From Cichorium intybus (Eukaryota > Streptophyta > Magnoliopsida > Asterales > Asteraceae): a stretch of 64,000 nt of DNA. Under the pieces are notes generated by a model, which was not told the origin of the DNA, searched no databases, and saw only the letters and a list, made by a program, of their open reading frames with translations. Location: NCBI GenBank assembly GCA_023525715.1, contig CM042011.1, positions 58,756,854 to 58,820,853 on the forward strand, written 5' to 3'. A program made the position numbers and the translations under genes. Each line of letters opens with the position of its first letter. The first letter of the stretch is position 1. Shown piece by piece: positions 32,076-43,374 of this stretch.

Positions 32076-33159
32076 ATATGGGCTAAAACAGGCTCCTAGA
32101 AAATGAAAGGAGAAACTTACAACTTCCTTAATAAATTTTGGTTTTGTACTAAGTAAATATGATTTTTTTGTTATATGTAAAACATAATAGAGAAGTTTTT
32201 TGTAGTACGTTTGGTGTATGTTGATGATATTGTTTTAACTGATAATAAAGAACAGGAAATAGAATCTGTAAAGCAAATTTTGAAATCTTGGTTTTTAATT
32301 AAGGACTTAGAAATTTTAAAATGTTTCATTAGAATTGAAATTGTGAAAACTAATAATCGATTATGTTTGTCTCAGCGTAAATATTGTTTGGAGTTGTTGT
32401 ATGAGTTTGGTTTTTTAGGTGCAAAACCCGTAGAACACCTTTAGATGTTAATGTCACAATTTCTAGTGCAGATTCTAATGGAACTGATGATTTGTTGGAA
32501 AACATTACAGAATATCAAAAATTGGTTGGTAAATTAAGATATTTGACCAATTTGAGCCAGCTTATGCATGCACCAAGGAAGTCACATTTAAAAATTGCTA
32601 TTCATGTTTTACGATATTTAATGTTGTGTCTGGGGAAATGTATTTTAATTTCTAAAAGCAATGAATTGTTGTTGACTGCTTGGACGGATTCTGATTGGGC
32701 AAAGTGTATTAGTTTTTCTCGTTCTATAACTAGATACTGTTTATTTTTGGGCAGTAACTTGATTTCATGGAAAAGCAAAAAAGCAGTCCACCGTATCAAG
32801 CACTTCTATTGAATATGAGTAATGGGCACTTACAATAGTGACTTGTGAAATTTTGTGGGCATTAAAGTTAATGTAGGATTTAGGTCTTAAGTAAAAAGTT
32901 CCTATTAATTTGTTTTATGATAATCAGTGTGCTATTCTTTTGTCTTTGAATCCATTCTTACACGAAAGAACGAAGCATATAGAAATTGATGTTCACCTAG
33001 TAAGGGATAAGGTTTCTGAAGGTGTGATGAAGGTGGTAAAGGTTGACTCTTTAGAACATATTGTTGATATTCACCAAACCTCTTGGTGTTTATCAGCATA
33101 ATGTTTTGTCAGAAAAATTATGTTTGTACAATGCATTTACTGCTCAAGTTGAGGGAGGG
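32076..33159 (+). pseudogene. Copia pol fragment 1: RT end and RNase H
   Basis: Begins abruptly at GLKQAPR near 32080. The catalytic motif VYVDDIVLT is near 32214, followed by LCLSQRKYCLELLYEFG, then YQKLVGKLRYLT, AWTDSDWAKC and RTKHIEIDVHLVRDK (end of RNase H). Several stops and frameshifts are present. It ends in a polypurine tract GTTGAGGGAGGG before 33160, where an LTR starts TGTTAAAATATG and is lost after about 90 bp. 5' truncated and dead. Confidence 0.8.
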
Positions 33160-33250
33160 TGTTAAAATATGAAATATTTTGTCATACATAGTTCAACCTG
33201 ACAAGAAATGAGGTTTATATTATTTATTTAAGTTAACTTAATTAGTTTGG

Positions 33251-36200
33251 TGCAGGTTTTGAGTGACTGTTAGAAGTTGAGGGACTGAAGTTGTATTAGA
33301 CGGAAGCTTGGGGGCTGAGGAGTCAGGGATGAAGGATGCTTGTTGAAACACACGAGTCTAACCCATGGGGTTGACCTGAGTCTGGTTTTGACCTAGATAT
33401 CACCGCAGTCGGAGATGTTACACTACGGACATCCTTAGCAACGAAGTGGACTTTGAAGGAGGTAAAATTCATTTCGGGTTTGAATACGATATTGATATCG
33501 GTGGGGCAGTTGGATGATGAAGGGCACAAGGTTGATTTTGGCGACCACCAATGGAAAGTAACAAAAAGGATCCTGGTTGTTGCTCGAGGTCAGAAACGAG
33601 GATTCCTCTATATGGTAGAATACTCCTCGGACGAAATCTGCTTTGATGAAGAAAATCAAAAGGTCTTTACTCTATGGCACCAAAGACTTGGTTACATGAG
33701 CAAAAAAGGGGATGAAGATGTTGCATGCGAAGTGCAAGATTTCAGATATAAAGGGAGTCGCCCTAGAATTTTGTAAACTCTGCGTATTTGGTAAACAGAA
33801 GAAAGTCACATTCTCCAAGGTGGGCCAAGCTCCGAAGGCTATGGAAATCGAGCTTGTATATTTTGATGTCTACTGACCAAACTCAGTATCTTTGGCCGGA
33901 GGATCTCGTTACTATGTCACTTTCATTAATGACTCAACTAGAAAGGTACGGGTTTACTTCCTAAAGAAAAAATCGAAAGTGTTTGTTACTTTCAAAAGGT
34001 GGAAAGCTACTGTAAAGATCGAAACATGTCTCAAAATCAAATGCCTTAAATCTGACAATGGGGAGAATCTAGCAGTTGAGAATTTGTTGATTATTGTGTT
34101 GAGCATGGGATCTGAATGTTGAAGAAGATCCCTGGAACCCATCAGCAGAATGACATTGCAGAGAGGATAAACAGAACACTAAATGAGAGGGCGAAGAGCA
34201 TGAGGCTCCATGTTGGCTTACCTAAGATGTTCTAGGAAGATGTCGTGAATATTGCAGCCTATTTAATCAACCGAGGACCCTTTGTCCCTCTAGGGTTCAA
34301 GATTCCTGAAGAGGAATGGCGAGGTCACAAGATTTCCCTCAACCACTTAAGAGTTTTCAGATATGGCTCATATGTCAAGATAAAGGACAGTGAGCGAGAT
34401 AAGCTAGAGGCAAAATCAAAGAAGTGCTTCTTTCTCGGATACGGGTTGGATGACATGGGTTACCGATGCTGGAATATCCAGAGTAGAAGGCTTATCAGAA
34501 GTCGAGACGTGACATTTAATGAGCATGCCCAGTACAAAGGCACCCTTTCAAGTTTTGACCAAAGTAAGTCATCCAAAACTACGGAGCAAGTGGTATTTGA
34601 AGGGTCGTCCGGAGATGACATCGTGAAGCCTTCCGAATAAGAGTCTGACAGAGACTTTGGAAGTAGTGGGAGATATAAAGAAGCATCTGGTAGTATCAGA
34701 GACAGTGGGAGCTCGTTCGAGGAGGCAGATAACACTTCGTAACGAAGCAAAGCTGAAGAATCAGGAGCTGCATCTCTAGGTATTCTCAGGAGATCCACTA
34801 GAGAGGGAAGACATCTGGTTCGCTACCCTGTGTTAGCAAGTTACCTATTGTTAACCGAGAATTGGGAGCCAGAATCTTATCTTGAAGCCTTGAGGATGAC
34901 AGACTTCGTACAGTGGAAGAATGCGATGGAGCACGAGATAAGCTCACTTGACAAGAACAAGACTTGGTTTCTTGTCAAGTTACGAGCAAAGAAGAAGCAT
35001 TATCCAACAAATAGGTGTTTCGGTTCAATGATGAAGTTGATGGAATGAAGAGGTACAATTCCAACAGAAGGAGGGCGTTGAGTATAACGAGATTTTCTTT
35101 GGTTGTGAAAATGACCACAATCAGGACTGTGCTTGGGATTGTCGCATTCGAAGATCTCTACCTTGAGCGACATGATGTCAAGATTGCACTCTAGCACGGT
35201 GACCTGAAAGAGGACATCTACATGGCACGACCAGAAGGGTTTGAGATTTGGGGGAAAGAAAACCCGGTGTTCAAACTGAAGAAAAGCATATACGGATTGA
35301 AGCAAGCTCCAAGAAATTGGTACTTAAGTTTGACGACTTCATGTGGAGAAATGGGTTACTGATGAGTGATAGCGACCATTGTTGTTACCTGAAACAACTC
35401 AAGTCCTCGTATATCATCTTGCTTCTCTATGCTGATGATATATTGGTTGCGGATGTCACATATAGGAAATCAACAGGCTGAAACAACAGTTGTCCAAGGA
35501 GTTCGAAAAGAAGGACCTCGGACCTATTAGGATGATACTAGAGTCTAGACATGAGCATTGTCAGAAATCGAGCTTCGGGCGAGATTAAACTTTCTCAAGA
35601 GAAGTATATCCTTAAAGTTTTTGAGAAATTCAGTATGATGAATTCTAAGATCCGAAGCACCCCACTTGGGATCCATCTAAAGCTTTCGAATAAATCCCCA
35701 AAGACGGATGAAGACAAAGAAGAAATGGCTAAGGTTCCTTATGCGTCAGCTGTTAGCAGTTTGATGTATGCAATGGAGTGTACGAGGCCAGATATTGCGC
35801 ACGCAGTAAGAGTTGTTAGCAGATTTATGTCAAATCCAAGGAAGGAGCATTGGGAAGGTGTCAAGTAGCTGATCCGTTACTTGAAAGGAACCTCAAACGT
35901 AGCCTTAAGTTTTAAAAGGTAGAAAGTTGTCCTTGAAGGTTTCGTCGATGCAGATTTAGGGGGTTGTATGAATTCAAGGAAGAGCAATGTTGGTTATGTT
36001 TTCACAATAGGAGGAACCACAGTCAGCTAGATGTCCAGATTACATAAGAATGTGGCTCTTTCAACCACCGAAGCAGAGTGTATGACCTTGGCAAAAGCTA
36101 GTAAGGAGCTATTATGGTTGAAGAGCTTCTTATCGGAGTTAGGACAAGAGCAGAAGGACTGCATGTTGTATTATGATAATTAAAGTGCAATCCACTTGGC

Positions 36201-36474
36201 GAAAAATCACGTGTTTCACAGCAGAAGGAAACACATCAAGATGATGTACCCACTTCATTCGGGAGAAGATATCTGAAGGAACCTTTATCTTGAGTAAAAT
36301 CCTTGGTGCGAAGAATCCTACTGATATGCTCACTAAGGAAGTACCATTAGAAAAGTTGAGGTTGTGTATGACCTCGACCGGTCTTCCGCAGAAGTAGGCA
36401 AAGACAGGGGCTAGAAAGAGAGTTTCATTAATTACAACTTGATAGACAGAAGAATTAGTTCTGGTTAGTCTCTA
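33251..36474 (+). pseudogene. Copia pol fragment 2: integrase, RT, RNase H
   Basis: A 5'-truncated copia element. In order: pre-integrase region (FTLWHQRLGYMS), integrase core pieces (SRYYVTFINDSTRKVRVYF and KCLKSDNGEN, with the Asp), integrase C terminus (CFFLGYGLDDMGYRCWN), RT (WKNAMEHEISSLDKNKTW; YGLKQAPRNW; LLLYADDILV catalytic), then AMECTRPDIAHAVRVVSRFM and RNase H (STTEAECMTLAKASKELLWL). About ten stops and frameshifts. Gag and the 5' LTR are missing. Confidence 0.82.
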
Positions 36475-36484
36475 AGTGGGAGAT

Positions 36485-38143
<1,659 letters not shown>

Positions 38144-38495
38144 TGGGACAAGTCCCGTAGGCTCCAACATAAGCTCCAACTTCCTACATATTTGACTCTG
38201 GAGTATCTCCCATGGTTGATTGTAATTGTTATAGTATGTATAGAAGGAAGTAAGCTATGAACAAATCAAGCAATTAGGTTAAAAAGTAGGATCCGATCTA
38301 AAACTTGTCTGTGATACTGTGTACAAAGCAAGAAATAGGGAATATTAATTGTATTTTTATAAGTTCAAAATGAATACAAAGTATGTGTTATAGCCCTGAT
38401 AAACGAGCTTGGTGGCCCAACTAGTTAAAGCTAAATGATTAATCGGTTAATATCAAACTAACTAAGTAATTTGTTTACAACAAACTGACCGAATA
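38144..38495 (+). repeat. Dispersed repeat, copy A
   Basis: Shares AGGCTCCAACATAA, GGAGTATCTCCCATGGTTGA, GTACAAAGCAAGAAATAGG and AGCTTGGTGG with copy B at 61885-62181, in the same orientation and order. It has an extra insert of about 45 bp. Possibly an LTR or a short non-autonomous element; the family is not recognised. Confidence 0.8.
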
Positions 38496-39179
38496 ATCGT
38501 CTAGTCTATAATTTATCTTAGACGATTCGTCACGCTTAAATAATCGTTTTTAATATTATATATTTCATTAAACAAATTTTTACCCAGAAACCATCATGTA
38601 TGTAAAAATACATTTTTATTACTTAAGGCCATCTTAAAAATCATATTAACTCTAATAATAAGTTTAAATTGTGTTTAATTAAATAAAATACAATTTAAAT
38701 AAATATTTGATTTATAGAAATACATGTATTGAGATTTTCGCTTATTATAAAATTAAGACTGGTTTTACCCAAAACACCTCAAGTAGTTAAAATACGTCAT
38801 TTATGGATAAAACCCATCTTAAAATCTATGTTATTACAATTAATGGATTTAAATCGTATTTAATTAATAATTTCAACTTAAATAAATAATTGATCAAATT
38901 AAATAAAAGCTTGAAATCCATTTAGACAATTGATGAGACCAAAGTCCAAAGGTTTAGGTCCAAATTATGAAATCTAGTAATAATCAACTCATTAGCAAAA
39001 AACCAGTTATAGACGTGATAATATGAATTAGCCCAATATAGATTTTATGACTTAGCCCACCAGAACCTAAGATATGGTCCAATTCTAAGTTAATCCTATC
39101 AGTATTTGAGAGGCCCAGTTTAAATAATTGCTAGCCGAAGATAAACAGCCCATTAGACTAAATCTGGTGACCTAACTCC
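38496..39179. other. AT-rich non-coding DNA
   Basis: No reading frame or repeat recognised. Confidence 0.45.
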
Positions 39180-39357
39180 AACAGGAAGGTCGTGGTTTGC
39201 GTGAATACCTTCCATGCATGGCTACATTCTCCCCCGTCGTCGCCCTCTCTTCCGGTGACATTCTCTCCGGCGAAAACGCGCATCTTCTCAGGCCACTCCT
39301 ATCCGAACCCCACCATATTCTCCTTAGCCAATGTTCTCAATCGTCTCTCATCTTTAC
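39180..39357 (+). other. GC-richer host sequence left of the copia insertion
   Basis: Composition rises sharply here, and a frame beginning ATGGCTACATTCTCCCCCG runs to the insertion point (MATFSPVVALSSGDILSGE). With the right side (52086-52498) it looks like genic DNA, but I cannot identify a family. Confidence 0.35.
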
Positions 39358-39727
39358 TGTGATATTAAACCTACCTTTACAGCCTATATTCTTCTGTCCA
39401 CTATGCCCTTCTCTTTCTTGAACATCATCATGAATCATGTGCTAACTCTTCCACTCAACTTGGCTGTCCACATGTGTGCTTTAACTTTCCAGTTTGTATT
39501 CTACTTTCTTAGTTGTTTTTAGCATGTTGTTTTGCTTTAAATAGTTGCAGTTTCACAGCAACACCATCATGATTGTAACATCTTCTTTACTTATAACAAG
39601 TCTCCAAATATTGAGTGCAAATATACTAGTGTGCAACCTCTTTTTCCCTTATTATTTTTCTGTTTTGATAGCTCCTGTAACCCATTGATTTTGTACATTA
39701 ACCTTGTCATAATATTTAGCTCCAACG
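39358..39727 (+). repeat. Copia 5' LTR (370 bp)
   Basis: Starts TGTGATATTAAACC and ends CTCCAACG, where the 3' LTR ends CTCCAACA; the terminal A has changed to G here. Confidence 0.95.
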
Positions 39728-39729
39728 AG

Positions 39730-39741
39730 TGGTATCAGAGC
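39730..39741 (+). other. Copia primer-binding site, initiator Met tRNA
   Basis: TGGTATCAGAGC two bases after the LTR. Confidence 0.93.
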
Positions 39742-39763
39742 TCGGTTATTTGCAAGGTTGTAT

Positions 39764-40612
39764 ATGTCAAGAATGACTACACGGAGCACATCACTTACTC
39801 AACCCGAAGTTGAAAATGTTCAAAAGATCAGGAGAGACGGTACTGTCACCCTACATTACCCGATGCTTACAAAGTCCAATTACTCGGTGTGGGCTTTGAA
39901 AATGCGGGTAAACATGCAAGCACAAGGAGTGTGGGAAGCGACACAAAAACAGGAAGTAAAAGAACGCTTGGATCGCATGGCATTGGCGGCGATTTACCAA
40001 GCGGTCCCGGAGGACGTGTTGCTCATGTTAGCGGAAAAAGATACGGCAAAAGAAGCGTGGGAGACGCTTCGAATAATGTATATGGGTGCCGAACGAGTCA
40101 AAGAGGCGAAAATTCAAACCCTGAAAAGTGAGTTTGAGGTGATTCGCATGAAAAACGACGAATCAATTGATCAATTCGCCATGAAATTGACTACGATCGT
40201 GACCGGTATTCACTCACTTGGAGAAAAAGTCGATGAAACTTCGGTGGTGAAAAAGTTTCTTCGAGCCGTTCCAATGCGGTTTATGCAAATCGTAACATCT
40301 ATCGAGCAATTCGGAGATTTGAAGAACATGTCTGTAGAAGAAGTCGTAGGCCGCCTCAAGGCCCACGAAGAAAGACTTCGCGGTTTTGGAGAAAGAGACG
40401 GTGAGCAAGGGTTATTACTTACGCAAGCCGAGTGGGCGTCCCGCTCGAAACAACTCAACGGAAAAGAATCTTCTTCTAGTTCGAAGGGAAGAAGTGGAGG
40501 CCATGTCGGGAGAGGTCGTGGTAAAGGTCGAGGTCGAGGTCGCGGCCGAGGTCGAGATTCAAATCAATCCCGAAATGAATCTAATACTCCTAAAAAGACA
40601 AAAGCAAAGTAA
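39764..40612 (+). CDS. Copia Gag
   Basis: First ATG at 39764 (MSRMTTRSTSL), 282 residues. It has the UBN2/copia Gag fold: LTKSNYSVWALKMRVNMQAQ near the N terminus, AKEAWETLRIMYMGAERVK, VVKKFLRAVPMRF and EEVVGRLKAHEERLRG. The C terminus is a run of GR/RG repeats (residues about 245-270), an RNA-binding tail. It stops at TAA 40610-40612, one base out of frame with a zinc-knuckle block that follows (SCDEFGHYASEC), so the original Gag was longer. Confidence 0.88.
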   Translation: MSRMTTRSTSLTQPEVENVQKIRRDGTVTLHYPMLTKSNYSVWALKMRVNMQAQGVWEATQKQEVKERLDRMALAAIYQAVPEDVLLMLAEKDTAKEAWETLRIMYMGAERVKEAKIQTLKSEFEVIRMKNDESIDQFAMKLTTIVTGIHSLGEKVDETSVVKKFLRAVPMRFMQIVTSIEQFGDLKNMSVEEVVGRLKAHEERLRGFGERDGEQGLLLTQAEWASRSKQLNGKESSSSSKGRSGGHVGRGRGKGRGRGRGRGRDSNQSRNESNTPKKTKAK

Positions 40613-41898
40613 AACGTTACTCGTGTGATGAATTTGGTCACTATGCGTCGGAGTGTCCAAATAAAAATCGTGGTGAGGAGGCGAACCTCACTCAATCCAA
40701 TGATGAAGAGCCCATCTTGATGATGGCAATCTCACAAGAATTCAAATCCGGAAAAGTATCGTTGAAAGAGAATATTTGTGTTAATCTTCTTGCATCGGGA
40801 GAAAGTCGTGTGGATTCCGAGCTGTGGTATCTCGACAATGGTGCAAGCAACCATATGACCGGAGACCGTTTAAAGTTTCATGAGCTAGATGAAAACATTA
40901 GCGGTCAAGTGAGATTTGGTGACGGTTCGACTGTTGCTATTTTGGGAAAAGGGTCGATTTTATTCGATTGTAAAAATGGTGACCAAAGACTCCTAAATGA
41001 GGTATATTTCATTCCAAGTCTTAAAAACAACATTATTAGTCTTGGTCAAATGACGGAAGAAGGAAGTCGGGTTATTATGGACGGGACGATTTTGTCATTA
41101 TTTGATAGAAACAAAACTCTACTCTTGAGAGTTCAACGATCTCCAAACCGGTTATATAAAACTATTTTAAGAACCGGTAAACCGACTTGTTTTTTAGCAA
41201 CAAAAGACGAGCCCGCTTGGATATGACACTCTAGACTTGGTCACATAAACTTCCCCGCTTTAAAAAAATTGACCGAAAAAAATATGGCAACCGGAGTCCC
41301 AATAATTGAACATCCAAACAAAGTGTGTGAAGGATGTGTTCTTGCCAAACAAACCAGAATTTCTTTCCCAAAACAAGCGATTTTTCGAGCTCAAAAACCG
41401 CTAGAACTTGTTCATGCGGATTTATGCGGCCCGATTACACCCACATCTATTGGAGGAAGCAATTATTTTCTACTTTTAGTAGATGATTTTAGCCGGTGGA
41501 TGTGGGTTTACATGTTATCCGGGAAGCTTGAAGCCTTAAGCGCATTCAAACGGTTCAAATTGATTATTGAAAAAAATTCGGAATACAAAATAAAAACACT
41601 TCGAACAGACCGAGGGGGAGAGTTTACTTCTAAAGACTTCTCAAAATTTTGTGAAGAAAATGGTGTTAAAAAACATCTCACGACGCCATATTCGCCTCAA
41701 CAAAATGGAGTTGTGGAAAGGCGAAATCGAACCGTTATGGACATGGCAAGAAGTCTTCTTAAAGGAAGAAATGTTCCGGGGGAGTTTTGGGGTGAAGCCG
41801 TGAGACATGCGGTTTATCTTCTCAACCGACTACCAACAAAAGCACTTCCCGACATCACACCTTATGAAGATTGGTTTGAAAAAAAACCAAACCTTGAA
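40612..41898 (+). pseudogene. Copia pol, first part: zinc knuckle, protease, integrase
   Basis: The frame opens with RYSCDEFGHYASEC, a CCHC knuckle whose first Cys is Arg (CGT). The protease has WYLDNGASNHMTGD, with DNGA where DSGA is usual. A TGA at 41224-41226 falls at a position that is normally Trp before HSRLGHIN. Integrase follows with CEGCVLAKQ (end of HHCC) and the catalytic Asp, Asp and Glu in LVHADLCGP, LRTDRGGEFTS and GVVERRNRT. The frame is interrupted at 41899 by the gypsy element and resumes at 49611. Confidence 0.88.
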
Positions 41899-42060
41899 TG
41901 TAAGACCCGTTCCACCGAGGCGCGGCCCGGATGGATCCGCGGCGCGGCTCGGGAAGGATCTGGGTACGCGAGTGATTTTGTACGCGCGGCGCGGCTTTAA
42001 AGGATCCGCGGCGCGGTGCGCCGCTAAAGAGAAAAACCTTAATTCGATTTTAAACGCCTC

Positions 42061-42067
42061 TATAAAG
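42061..42067 (+). promoter_or_regulatory. TATA box of the LARD-like LTR
   Basis: TATAAAG, 162 bp into the LTR, preceded by GCGCGGC-rich sequence. Predicted start near 42090, so the hairpin array is transcribed. Confidence 0.65.
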
Positions 42068-42749
42068 GGCCCCAGCTCTAGGGTTCGTGTTTTTGGGAAA
42101 TTTCTAGAGTGGAGTCGACTGGTTTCAGCAGAGACTCTTTGGTTCCAAGGCTTTGGAGGTTTGAAGGAAGAGATACAACGTGGGGAAAGGCTTGTAGTCG
42201 ATCGGGTGCATTCCTCTGTTCTCCAGAAGCAAGGTAAGAGGATCTACCTTCTGATATTTCATTTTCATCTCGTCATAGGGTGTTACCCATTGGTTTGTAG
42301 CCTTAGATGAATTGTAACACTTAGGGTTTGGACCAAGGACATGCATGGTCTTGTATGTTCATAAGGAAGTGATCTTAGGGTAGTTTCTGATCCCAGGAAG
42401 GGTGTAGAAAGGAACCCTAGCCGATTGATGTACTGTTAAACGCTAATAATATTTTGGAATGTTACGAGCCGCGACGCGGACTGGCTATGTCAGCGGCGCG
42501 GACTCGGCTGAACCCTCGTAATTATGCAATGGTAGCCGCGGCGCGTAGGGCGAGAAGCCACGCCGTGGCGAGCGACTGTTTGACCCTAAGGTTTAGTTTT
42601 GACCATGGTTTGGTTGTAAACGTTGGGTCTGACTTTTAGGCAAGTCTATAGGAGTTTGGTCAGTGCTTGACATGTTGTGTATGTGGGATATAGGTGTGTG
42701 AACGAGCTAAGTGGGGATATTAAAGTATATCTGTGCGGTTTCGAATCAG

Positions 42750-43143
42750 GTGAGTATCCTCACCTTACTATATGATGTTGCATGTTAGGCATCTTGTGTG
42801 TTATTTACAGTTATATGATTTGCTCTATATCTGTGGTTATTTGTTGTTGGGCTCAGTACTGATGCGTGTCCCCTCGTAGCTGTTGTATGGCGAGTTGGAC
42901 TATTGCCTTGTCCCATAGCTGTTGTATGATGGGCTGGGCCATAACCGGGAACCCATAGCTGTTGTATGATGGGTAGAACCTTCCCGTGTCCATAGCTGTT
43001 GTATGATGGACGCCCGTAGCTGTTGTATGGCGGGTAGGGTCCGGTCGTTCTCGAGGACGGGTTGTTTAATGTGTGGGCATGTATGGTAATTTGTGGAACT
43101 CACTAAGCTTTATGCTTACCCGTTGATTTTAAAACATTTTCAG
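42750..43143 (+). other. Putative leader intron in the LARD-like LTR
   Basis: CAG|GTGAGT at 42747-42755 is a perfect donor consensus. AGGTGAG (42748-42754) pairs with CTCACCT (42759-42765) over a 4-nt loop, a 7-bp stem that would hide the donor. A TTTTCAG acceptor ends at 43143. The interval (394 nt) contains the stem-loop array, as in the Tekay LTR at 7467-7919. The order and signals are seen; splicing is inferred. Confidence 0.5.
42873..43034 (+). repeat. Five stem-loops with identical loop and compensating stems
   Basis: Each unit has the loop TAGCTGTTGTATG plus one purine. The stems are CTCG/CGAG (42873-42894), CCCA/TGGG (42912-42933), CCCA/TGGG (42952-42973), GTCCA/TGGAC (42988-43011) and CCCG/CGGG (43013-43034). 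Stem bases change between units, always on both sides, while the 13-nt loop does not change. Spacers are unrelated. The 3' LTR keeps all five at +6255. Confidence 0.88.
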
Positions 43144-43362
43144 GTACTTCAGCTGATAAAAGGGTGAGCTCGGCGTGACGGCGGCACATCGCACATTTAT
43201 GAGTTGCTCTTATATTATTAAATAAGATTTATATAATTATGGGACGTATACACTCTGATAATAGTTTTGATGAACACCGCTTAAGCATGTTAATAAGATT
43301 ATCTAAGTTTTTACTTACATTTTTAAAGAAAATTTTTGATTGAGAATTGGGGCGTTACAAAT

Positions 43363-43374
43363 TGGTATCAGAGC
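43363..43374 (+). other. Primer-binding site, initiator Met tRNA
   Basis: TGGTATCAGAGC three bases after the LTR end. Confidence 0.92.

Larger units (their letters stand above)
41899..43359 (+). repeat. LARD-like element 5' LTR (1,461 bp)
   Basis: Starts TGTAAGACCC and ends GGGGCGTTACA. The U3 is rich in GCGCGGC motifs. A TATA box lies at 42061, a donor hairpin at 42748, a stem-loop array at 42873-43034 and an acceptor at 43141-43143. Confidence 0.95.

Noticed and set aside
39197..39522. Plus frames starting in the GC-rich flank and running into the copia LTR
   Set aside because: The second half is LTR sequence; the first half may be genic, but no protein family is recognisable, so it is described as host sequence only.
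41807..42310. 167-codon plus frame across the copia/gypsy junction and its twin at 48227-48565
   Set aside because: It lies mostly in the LTR of the LARD-like element and recurs in the other LTR; no protein features.
42900..43103. 67-codon minus frames with repeated IQQL-like segments (also 49155-49358)
   Set aside because: They translate the stem-loop array; the repetition reflects the hairpin loops, not a protein.
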